A stretch of DNA of 5,504 nt from an uncultured Oscillospiraceae bacterium (GTDB lineage Bacteria; Bacillota; Clostridia; Oscillospirales; Ruminococcaceae): positions 1 through 5,504 of the forward strand of contig CAJUSD010000069.1 in NCBI GenBank assembly GCA_910589145.1, in the 5' to 3' direction. Under the pieces are notes generated by a model. It saw only the letters and a list, made by a program, of their open reading frames with translations, did not search any database and was not told where the DNA came from. The translations under genes were made by a program, and so were the position numbers. The first letter of the stretch is position 1; the number at the start of each line of letters is the position of its first letter. Positions 1-5,379 of the stretch are shown piece after piece.

Positions 1-192
1 CAAAGACTTTCACAGGACATTGCAGATGTTTACAGTTCGCCTGGCGGAAAGGAAAGATACTGGGAACAGGTGCCGCTGGTCTATGCTAAGGCTCACTATA
101 CGGTTGAAGTCCGGGAGTGTTTTGATGAAGATATTATTGAAATCGATACTTTCAGGGAGCTGAAATCTGTTGATAAAAGTTATGATGTATAA
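1..192 (+). CDS. Nucleotidyltransferase C-terminus, probably the CTP:2-aminoethylphosphonate (LicC/PntC-like) cytidylyltransferase; 5' partial
   Basis: Frame 1 is open from the window edge to the TAA at 190-192, giving the last 63 residues of a protein whose start lies outside. The tail contains YWEQVPL, then a basic/acidic stretch (VEVRECFDEDI), then EIDTFRELKSVDKSY. This arrangement is typical of the C-terminus of NTP_transf_3-type sugar/choline nucleotidyltransferases such as LicC, where the EID...EL...DKSY segment closes the Rossmann-like domain. From known biology, PntC of Treponema denticola fuses such a domain to an AEP transaminase; here the tail sits immediately upstream of a separate AEP transaminase. 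The inferred role is cytosolic conversion of AEP plus CTP to CMP-AEP. The catalytic GxGxR-type N-terminal motif is outside the window, so substrate cannot be judged directly. Another NTP transferase, for example for phosphocholine or a sugar, remains possible. Confidence 0.72.
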   Translation, partial: QRLSQDIADVYSSPGGKERYWEQVPLVYAKAHYTVEVRECFDEDIIEIDTFRELKSVDKSYDV

Positions 193-273
193 ACCTCCCT
201 TTTAGAATAAATATTTATAGCTTAGAATTTATCCATGTCCATAGAAAGTAAATTAAAAAATTGAGGAAATAAT
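193..273. other. Intergenic gap with the transaminase ribosome binding site
   Basis: This 81-nt AT-rich gap separates the cytidylyltransferase-like tail from the transaminase. GAGG at 263-266 lies 7 nt before the ATG at 274 and is the likely Shine-Dalgarno site. I see no convincing GC-rich hairpin followed by a T-run, so read-through from the upstream gene is plausible. TTAGAAT occurs twice, at 202-208 and 222-228. No well-spaced -35/-10 pair was found by eye, so a promoter here is not claimed. Confidence 0.5.
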
Positions 274-1407
274 ATGGAAACGATAAAAAGAAATATACTG
301 TTAAATCCAGGCCCGTCCACTACAACAGATTCCGTCAAATTCGCCCAGGTGGTTCCAGATATCTGTCCGCGAGAGAAAGAATTTGCAGGTCTAATGAAAG
401 GGCTTCGGGAAGACCTTGTTAGAATTGTCCACGGTGATTTAGAGAAATATACAAGTGTATTGTTCTGCGGTTCTGGGACGATAAATATTGATGTTTGTCT
501 CAATTCTTTGCTTCCAGAAAACAAGAAGGTACTGGTAATCAATAATGGTGCGTACTCAACCCGTGCTGTTGAAGTATGCCAATACTATGGACTGCCTTAT
601 ATTGATCTTCGCTTTCCTGTTGATCAGATACCTGATCTAGCTGTTATAGAGGACGCTTTTAGAAATAATCCTGATATTGGCCTTGTCTATGCAACCCACA
701 ATGAAACCGGAACAGGTATTTTGAATCCAATCAAAGAAATCGGCGCCTTAGCCCATAAGTTTGGGGCGGCTTTCGCCGTTGATACTACATCAACTTATGC
801 AATGAGGCCCATAAATATAGAAGATGACAACATTGACTTTTGTATGGCAAGTGCGCAAAAGGGATTGATGGCGTTTACAGGATTGAGTTTTATAGTTGGT
901 AATAGGAAAATGATAAAAAAGAGTGCAGATTACCCTAAGCGCAGCTATTACTGCAACCTTTTTTTACAATACGACTTTTTTGAAAAGACAGGGGAAATGC
1001 ACTTCACTCCCCCAGTGCAGACTATCTATGCAGCAATTCAGGCATTGAGGGAATATTGGGCAGAAGGGGAAAAGGCGAAGTGGGCACGTCACACACGTGT
1101 ATTTCATGCAATCAACAGAGGCCTGGACGAGCTTGGATTCAGGCAGGTGATTAAACCGGAATGGAGAGCGGGGCTTGTTTCTTCCGCAATCTATCCTGAC
1201 GATCCGAATTGGGATTTTGAAGTTGTTCATAATTACTGTTATGAACGGGGGTTTACTATTTATCCAGGGAAAATTTCAAAAACAAATACCTTCCGGCTTT
1301 GTGCCCTTGGAGCGATTGATGAAGGTGACATAAGAGAGTTTTTTAAAGTATTTAAGAAGGCTCTTGAAAATACAGGGGTACAAATCCCAGTGAGATATAA
1401 TGATTAA
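274..1407 (+). CDS. aepZ: 2-aminoethylphosphonate aminotransferase (class V, PLP-dependent)
   Basis: A 377-residue class V aminotransferase, close to the length of PhnW (about 367). Class features, in order: LNPGPSTTT near residue 10; DICPREKEF at 29-37; the phosphate-binding GSGT at 66-69; THNETGTG at 141-148; the cofactor-pyridine aspartate in AVD (D170); the Schiff-base lysine K196 in SAQKG; FTPPVQT at 244-250; and a C-terminal YPGK...FRL whose R341 should bind the substrate acid group. The expected reaction is reversible amino transfer between phosphonoacetaldehyde and an amino acid (alanine in PhnW). Context beside PEP mutase and phosphonopyruvate decarboxylase points to AEP synthesis rather than degradation, and no phnX-like hydrolase is visible. 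The start is ATG 274, preceded by GAGG. Automated pipelines may call it phnW. The segment after K196 (GLMAF) differs from the version I recall (KNIQG-like), so the exact amino acceptor or product is less certain. Confidence 0.9.
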   Translation: METIKRNILLNPGPSTTTDSVKFAQVVPDICPREKEFAGLMKGLREDLVRIVHGDLEKYTSVLFCGSGTINIDVCLNSLLPENKKVLVINNGAYSTRAVEVCQYYGLPYIDLRFPVDQIPDLAVIEDAFRNNPDIGLVYATHNETGTGILNPIKEIGALAHKFGAAFAVDTTSTYAMRPINIEDDNIDFCMASAQKGLMAFTGLSFIVGNRKMIKKSADYPKRSYYCNLFLQYDFFEKTGEMHFTPPVQTIYAAIQALREYWAEGEKAKWARHTRVFHAINRGLDELGFRQVIKPEWRAGLVSSAIYPDDPNWDFEVVHNYCYERGFTIYPGKISKTNTFRLCALGAIDEGDIREFFKVFKKALENTGVQIPVRYND

Positions 1408-1411
1408 GGAG
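1406..1411 (+). promoter_or_regulatory. Ribosome binding site fixing the aepX start
   Basis: AAGGAG lies 6 nt before ATG 1418 and overlaps the TAA stop of the transaminase. This favours ATG 1418 over the upstream in-frame ATG at 1400, which overlaps the transaminase end and has no comparable site. The overlap of stop codon and ribosome binding site suggests translational coupling of the two genes. Confidence 0.8.
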
Positions 1412-1417
1412 AACAAA

Positions 1418-2716
1418 ATGACAACGGTTTACACTTGCTTTTGTACAGATATTGTTCATGAGGGACATTTAAATATTATAGAGGAAGCCCGAAAAAGGGG
1501 AAGGGTTATAGTGGGCTGTCTGTCAGACAGAGCGATTATAAGGTACAATAAAATAATTCCTACCATTTCACAGAATGAAAGAATAAAACTATATAGAAGT
1601 ATTCCAGGAGTGGACGAGGTTGTTATTCAGGAGGATATGTTTTATGATGACGTAATCACCCTGATTCGGCCAAAGTATGTCCTACATGGTGATAATTGGA
1701 AGAAAGGCCCAATAAGCGCTATCAGGGCTCATGTGGTTGAACTGCTTTCCGTGTACGGAGGGGAAATTGTAGATGTACCATATACATATAATGAAAAAGT
1801 TAAAAAAATTGATCTCCAGTGCAGGGAAAAACTTGCTATGCCGGAATACAGAAGGAAGCGGCTCCGCCAACTGATAGAAATGACTCCTATTGTTAAGGTT
1901 ATGGAAGCGCATTCAGGGCTGACCGGGTTGATTGTTGAAAAAACAGTTGTTGAGCATAACGGGAGGCTGGATCAGTTCGACGCGATGTGGATCAGTTCCC
2001 TTTGTGATAGCACTGCAAAGGGAAAACCGGATATTGAGCTGGTTGATATGACTTCCCGGTTTCGTACTATAGAAGATATTACAGAGGTAACTACGAAACC
2101 TATTATTTTTGATGGGGACACTGGCGGTTTGACAGAACATTTTGTGTATACAGTCCGTTCCTTGGAACGGATGGGTGTTTCTGCTGTCATTATTGAAGAT
2201 AAAAAAGGGCTGAAAAAGAATTCTCTGTTTGGCACAGAGGTTGAACAGACCCAGGCAACGATTGAGGAATTCAGTGAAAAGATTGCTGCTGGTAAAAACG
2301 CACAGCTTACAGATGATTTTATGATCATCGCCAGACTTGAAAGCCTAATCTTGGACAAAGGCATGGGGGATGCCCTGGAAAGGGCAAGAGCTTTTGTGTC
2401 TGCTGGGGCTGACGGGATTATGATCCATAGCCGAAAAAAAGACCCTGCGGAGATTCTTGAGTTTTGCGATAAGTTCAGAGCAGAGGATAAGGCTACCCCG
2501 CTTGTTGTTGTACCCAGTTCATTTAACGTGATTACCGAAAAAGAGCTTTCAGATCATGGGGTGAATATTGTTATCTATGCAAACCAGTTGACAAGAGCTG
2601 CATTTCCAGCGATGCAGCAGACGGCAGAAGATATTCTGCGGTATCACAGGGCTAAGGAAGTTGATGACAGACTGATGCCAATTAAGCAGATTATAACATT
2701 AATTGATGAGATTTAA
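1418..2716 (+). CDS. aepX: Phosphoenolpyruvate mutase with N-terminal cytidylyltransferase-like domain
   Basis: A 432-residue two-domain protein. Residues 1-135 form a nucleotidyltransferase fold resembling TagD/GCT, with the HxGH motif at H14-H17 (HEGH), NER at 53-55 and HGDNW at 90-94. Residues 155-432 are PEP mutase of the isocitrate lyase superfamily. They contain EAHSGLTG, WISS, the Mg-binding FDGDTGG (D232, D234), the mutase signature EDKKGLKKNS (260-269), ARLES (R306), IMIHSRK (H337, S338) and VVVPSS. KKNS in place of the lyase KKCGH identifies a C-P bond-forming mutase that converts PEP to phosphonopyruvate. The length and fusion match the Bacteroides fragilis AepX type. The gene follows the transaminase by 10 nt. 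Oddity: where relatives I recall have IPYTKGISST before the mutase domain, this protein has VPYTYNEKVKKI (120-131), so the CTP-binding loop appears lost. Mutase activity is nearly certain; cytidylyltransferase activity is doubtful. Confidence 0.95.
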   Translation: MTTVYTCFCTDIVHEGHLNIIEEARKRGRVIVGCLSDRAIIRYNKIIPTISQNERIKLYRSIPGVDEVVIQEDMFYDDVITLIRPKYVLHGDNWKKGPISAIRAHVVELLSVYGGEIVDVPYTYNEKVKKIDLQCREKLAMPEYRRKRLRQLIEMTPIVKVMEAHSGLTGLIVEKTVVEHNGRLDQFDAMWISSLCDSTAKGKPDIELVDMTSRFRTIEDITEVTTKPIIFDGDTGGLTEHFVYTVRSLERMGVSAVIIEDKKGLKKNSLFGTEVEQTQATIEEFSEKIAAGKNAQLTDDFMIIARLESLILDKGMGDALERARAFVSAGADGIMIHSRKKDPAEILEFCDKFRAEDKATPLVVVPSSFNVITEKELSDHGVNIVIYANQLTRAAFPAMQQTAEDILRYHRAKEVDDRLMPIKQIITLIDEI

Positions 2717-2717
2717 C

Positions 2718-2725
2718 AGGGAGGG
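2718..2725 (+). promoter_or_regulatory. Ribosome binding site supporting a TTG start for aepY
   Basis: AGGGAGGG lies 7 nt before TTG 2733. The upstream in-frame candidates (TTG 2703, ATG 2706) overlap the end of aepX and have only AT-rich sequence before them. The site therefore favours initiation at the rare codon TTG. Confidence 0.65.
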
Positions 2726-2732
2726 TACTGAG

Positions 2733-3854
2733 TTGAGGGCAGAAAGCCTTGTAGAAATAATAGGGTCTGCATTTTATACAGGTATTCCAGATTCACAGCT
2801 TAAAGCCTTATGCAGCTATCTGATGGATGCCTATGGAATTGACCCAAAGCATCATATCATTGCAGCAAATGAGGGCAATTGTACAGCTTTGGCGGCGGGA
2901 TATTATCTTGCTACTGGGAAGGTTCCTGTAGTTTATATGCAGAACAGCGGTGAAGGAAATATCATCAATCCTGTTGCTTCCCTTCTAAATAATAAGGTGT
3001 ATGCAATTCCAGTAGTATTTATCATAGGCTGGCGCGGCGAGCCAGGGCTTCATGATGAGCCGCAGCATATTTACCAGGGAGAAGTTACGATTAAACTTCT
3101 TGAGGACATGGATATCTGTTCCTTTATTATTGGAAAAGAAACAACAGATGAAGAAGTTAGGGCTGCAATGGAGGAATTCAAGAGGATTTTGGATTTTGGA
3201 AAAAGCGTGGCCTTTGTTATTCGTAAGGGCGCTGTTTCTTACGGTCAGCAGATTGAGTATAAAAATAACTATACAATGTTAAGGGAAGAAGTGATTCAAC
3301 ATATTATAAAAGTATCAGGCAGCGATCCGATTGTATCGACTACTGGCAAGGCCAGCCGGGAACTGTTTGAAACCCGTACTGCAAATGGACAGAGCCACAG
3401 ATGTGATTTTCTTACAGTAGGTTCGATGGGACATAGTTCTTCCATTGCTTTGGGGATTGCTTTCAATAAACCGAATGCAAGGATATGGTGTGTGGATGGG
3501 GATGGGGCAGTTCTTATGCACATGGGGGCAATGGCAGTTATCGGCGCAAATAGACCAAGAAATTTTATTCATGTAGTTGTCAATAACAATTCTCATGAAA
3601 CCGTAGGAGGGATGCCCACAGTTGCTGGAAATATTGATTTAGCAGGAATAGCAAAAGCCTGTGGTTATCCATATGTGGTAAGTGTGGATTCCTTTACACA
3701 GCTAGATATGGAACTTGGAGCAGTAAAGAGTAGAAATGAACTGTCATTGATTGAGGTAAAGTGTACGATTGGTGCAAGAGAAGATTTAGGCAGGCCAACA
3801 ACAACGGCATTGGAGAATAAACGAAACTTTATGGAGTATCTTAAAACATTGTAA
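2733..3854 (+). CDS. aepY: Phosphonopyruvate decarboxylase (TPP-dependent)
   Basis: Taking TTG 2733 as start gives 373 residues, the compact two-domain size of phosphonopyruvate decarboxylases, which lack the middle domain of larger TPP decarboxylases. The N-terminal pyrimidine-binding domain (about 1-170) has YTGIPDSQL, the cofactor-activating glutamate E47 in NEGN, and the NSGEGNIINP and GWRGEPGLHDEPQH segments typical of the family. The C-terminal pyrophosphate domain (about 195-373) has the TPP/Mg motif DGDGA (255-259) through NNNSHETVGG (284-293). The enzyme decarboxylates phosphonopyruvate to phosphonoacetaldehyde. This irreversible step pulls the unfavourable mutase reaction forward and supplies the aldehyde for the upstream transaminase. 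It begins 16 nt after aepX. Sulfopyruvate decarboxylase is a related alternative, but the PEP mutase neighbour makes phosphonopyruvate the obvious substrate. No clear terminator follows the TAA. Confidence 0.94.
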   Translation: MRAESLVEIIGSAFYTGIPDSQLKALCSYLMDAYGIDPKHHIIAANEGNCTALAAGYYLATGKVPVVYMQNSGEGNIINPVASLLNNKVYAIPVVFIIGWRGEPGLHDEPQHIYQGEVTIKLLEDMDICSFIIGKETTDEEVRAAMEEFKRILDFGKSVAFVIRKGAVSYGQQIEYKNNYTMLREEVIQHIIKVSGSDPIVSTTGKASRELFETRTANGQSHRCDFLTVGSMGHSSSIALGIAFNKPNARIWCVDGDGAVLMHMGAMAVIGANRPRNFIHVVVNNNSHETVGGMPTVAGNIDLAGIAKACGYPYVVSVDSFTQLDMELGAVKSRNELSLIEVKCTIGAREDLGRPTTTALENKRNFMEYLKTL

Positions 3855-3883
3855 AAAATATGTTTCTTTGTTTATAGCACTAA

Positions 3884-4115
3884 AATCTTGATCTTCTGGT
3901 TGCTGCCGTAGAGGATGGGCAGTTGGTACCCTTATCTGATACTGGATCCCCATTTGGATATTTCAATATTAATAATTTGAAACTGGTTATTTGTGTAATA
4001 AAAGATTCCATGACTGGAAAATATAAAATTTATAATTTCTTTGATGCTCCAATAGTAGTTAGGTGTCCAGATATAGAAGGAGTAAAACATAACTGCTTAC
4101 TTTGTTCTATTCTAT
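3884..4115 (+). pseudogene. Fragment of an unrecognised reading frame, cut by the miniature element
   Basis: Frame 2 is open for about 77 codons from just after a TAA (3881-3883) to the left edge of the inverted-repeat element. It has a protein-like composition, reading LVAAVEDGQLVPLSDTGSPF, then FNINNLKLVICVIKD, TGKYKIYNFFDAPIVVRCPD and KHNCLLCSILS. There is no good start codon with a Shine-Dalgarno site (only TTG 3923), so this looks like the interior or C-terminal part of a gene whose 5' end was lost or frameshifted. I do not recognise the family and assign no function. The frame continues by chance into the element to 4270. Removing the element and one CTAAG copy would join it to the open frame that follows (see findings). 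It may once have been the gene after aepY. Confidence 0.45.
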
Positions 4116-4120
4116 CTAAG
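4116..4120 (+). repeat. Left direct repeat CTAAG, candidate target-site duplication
   Basis: CTAAG directly abuts the left inverted repeat and is repeated at 4280-4284 directly after the right inverted repeat. This fits a 5-bp target duplication. Because CTAAG starts with CT and ends with AG, it also makes the inverted repeat look 2 bp longer on each side. Confidence 0.6.
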
Positions 4121-4279
4121 AACCTGTATTCACAACCGCTGCACGCCGTCCGGCTGGTCTTTTTCCCGCCATACTGCGTCGGTTTCCCTTGCCATACGTC
4201 AGTATGGCTGCGGAAAATCTCCTTGTCTGACGGGAAAAATCCTCATCCATCCGGCATCCCTCGGTTATGAATACAGGTT
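4121..4279. mobile_element. 159-bp hairpin-forming miniature inverted-repeat element (MITE-like)
   Basis: The ends are imperfect 18-bp inverted repeats: AACCTGTATTCACAACCG at 4121-4138, and at 4262-4279 its complement with one mismatch (T for C at the 13th base). Inside lie two further nested complementary pairs: TTTTTCCCG 4160-4168 with CGGGAAAAA 4231-4239, and GCCATACTG 4168-4176 with CAGTATGGC 4200-4208. The whole unit could therefore fold into one long interrupted hairpin. It is visibly GC-richer than the AT-rich sequence to its left, has no convincing gene, and is flanked by CTAAG repeats. These are the marks of a non-autonomous element mobilised in trans by a transposase that recognises the same ends. 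I cannot name the parent family from sequence alone. Confidence 0.75.
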
Positions 4280-4284
4280 CTAAG
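4280..4284 (+). repeat. Right direct repeat CTAAG, candidate target-site duplication
   Basis: Second copy of CTAAG, directly after the right inverted repeat of the miniature element and matching 4116-4120. Confidence 0.6.
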
Positions 4285-4337
4285 GAAATACTTCTCAATG
4301 CCTGCAACATAAACTGCATGAAAATCGTCGAAAATCT

Positions 4338-4640
4338 ATGGATTGCAGAAATTTGTCCGATCTTTTCGGATATAGTCGTAAAACTTCTGCTCGAAGTTCT
4401 TCTCGCTTTTCGTATAAAGATGATACAGAACCGACAGTACATTTACCGATGGAAGAGACGCTTCGACGTCTCTATGGAGTCCCTCTGCAACCGTTCCCGC
4501 AGACCTCACCACCATCCTAACCAGCACACACCGCAGGAAACTAGCTTATCACTGATATGCGCAGAAGGAATCCTAATGTCGGCCTAGCCGTTTTCTGGGT
4601 TAAATTAAGGCAGCGCGGCTGTTCACGCTCTATTCTATGA
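4338..4640 (+). pseudogene. Truncated, frameshifted IS3/IS481-type transposase N-terminus
   Basis: Three pieces of one transposase can be read on the + strand. Frame 3 from about 4338 gives a helix-turn-helix-like start (SARSSSRFSYK). Frame 1 from about 4426 gives QNRQYIYRWKRRF, then ESLCNRSRRPHHHPNQHTPQE ending at 4539. Frame 3 again from 4545 gives LITDMRRRNPNVGLAVFWVK and LRQRGCSRSI, ending at TGA 4638-4640. The strings NRQYIYRW, RSRRPH-HPNQHT and MRRRNP-GL-VFWVKLRQRG are characteristic of a clostridial DDE integrase-type transposase (IS3/IS481-like) of roughly 320 residues. Only the N-terminal ~100 residues remain; the DDE catalytic core is missing. Two compensating frame changes, near 4420 and 4541, mark it as dead. 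Family assignment is from memory of these motifs. It cannot mobilise itself or the adjacent miniature element. Confidence 0.75.
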
Positions 4641-4905
4641 ACTTTGTTTCAATGCCTTTGTATTGAACTGCTTTCTGAGTGTCATGAAATGATTTCGCAG
4701 TCTGAATTTCTGTGTGTTCCTTCCTTTATGGACTGCTTACAGGAGTATTGTATTACTCAAATGCCACAGAAATGTCCAAGCACCCCAAAAAATTCGACAT
4801 AAAAATCGACTGAATTATTACAATGGGCGGACATTTCAATCTCTTGTTAGAAATTGGATGATGGGGTATCTGCCCGAGCGCTGGGTCTTTCCAATAGAAA
4901 ACAGT
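4641..4905. other. Unassigned stretch without a supportable gene
   Basis: Both strands are broken by stops or give only short frames without ribosome binding sites, and I see no recognisable transposase continuation. The only structure noted is a 9-bp inverted repeat, GAAATGTCC at 4769-4777 and GGACATTTC at 4829-4837, separated by 51 nt. It could be the ends of a small relic or chance. Composition changes from AT-rich to GC-rich near 4860. Confidence 0.4.
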
Positions 4906-5365
4906 TCAGTTTACGGTATGCCCACAATAGGAGCGCACCGCCAGGAACACAAACAGCGGGATCTCAATAATACAGGCCCCGATCATGGCATAGGGTATCC
5001 ATACTGCCAGACCTCCCAGGCTCAGAAATTGGAAGTCGGTGATGGTGTAGAGGATACTGGTGCCGCTGGCGGGGAGGATGCTGCACAGCATAGGATGTAA
5101 GGCATGGCTGATAGATCTCTACGGCCTCCCGCACCCGCTCTGGGGTGACAATGCCGGCGGCCCCAGCCTGCCGTACCTTCTCATATGCGATGGAGGCCAG
5201 CCCGGTCAGGTTGACCTTGTTCCCGGCCTCGTCCGTGTAACTGCTGTAGCAGTAGGTGGTGGGAAGATAAGCAAGCAGGATAGACAACAGCAGAGCCAAA
5301 ACCATCAAAATCCAGGCGGGCCTTGACTTCAAGACCCGCTTCAATTCCAGCCAAAAGATTCTCAT
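4906..5365 (-). pseudogene. ABC-2-type transporter permease remnant, internally deleted and frameshifted
   Basis: Reading the minus strand from ATG at 5365, the protein starts MRIFWLELKRVLKSRPAW, then a hydrophobic first membrane segment (ILMVLALLLSILLAYL). An extracellular-type stretch follows (SSYTDEAGNKVNLTGLASIA, VTPERVREAVEIYQ). The frame then fails near 5091-5110. A second frame carries the C-terminus: ILPASGTSILYTITDFQFLS, then a last hydrophobic segment around WIPYAMIGACIIEIPLFVFL and AVRSYCGHTVN, ending at TGA 4906-4908. Both ends resemble ABC-2-type permeases of Clostridia, which usually run to 400 residues or more. About 150 residues remain, so the middle with most membrane helices has been deleted, plus a frameshift at or near the join. 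A strong ribosome binding site precedes the start, so a short membrane peptide could still be made. No ATPase partner is in the window. Confidence 0.7.
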
Positions 5366-5373
5366 TACCGAAC

Positions 5374-5379
5374 CCTCCT
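5374..5379 (-). promoter_or_regulatory. Ribosome binding site of the permease remnant
   Basis: On the minus strand AGGAGG lies 8 nt before the ATG at 5365. This fixes the permease start there rather than at the upstream in-frame ATG 5413, which belongs to the recombinase-like frame. Confidence 0.65.

Noticed and set aside
202..228. Repeated TTAGAAT as an operator
   Set aside because: Only 7 bp in very AT-rich sequence, with no promoter identified next to it; chance is likely.
222..542. Minus-strand frame of 106 codons at the start of the transaminase
   Set aside because: Antisense shadow of a well-supported gene with no ribosome binding site or motifs.
1400..1417. Upstream in-frame ATG for the PEP mutase fusion
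   Set aside because: It overlaps the transaminase end and lacks a ribosome binding site; AAGGAG is correctly spaced for ATG 1418.
4168..4197. GCCATAC direct repeat as a CRISPR-like or tandem array
   Set aside because: Only two 7-bp copies, explained by the internal hairpin arms of the miniature element.
3923..4270. A complete 115-residue gene starting at TTG 3923
   Set aside because: Its last 50 or so codons lie inside the miniature element, and the start has no ribosome binding site; better read as an older fragment running into an insertion.
4454..4473. Hairpin AGAGACG-CTTCGA-CGTCTCT as a possible terminator
   Set aside because: It lies within the transposase coding remnant (RWKRRFDVSMES) and has no T-run after it.
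4714..5100. Plus-strand open frame of 128 codons
   Set aside because: Its second half is antisense to the permease remnant, it has no recognisable motifs, and GC-rich antisense frames are often open by chance.
5060..5326. Plus-strand frame opposite the permease
   Set aside because: Shadow of the minus-strand permease frame; low-complexity Gly/Gln/Pro-rich translation.
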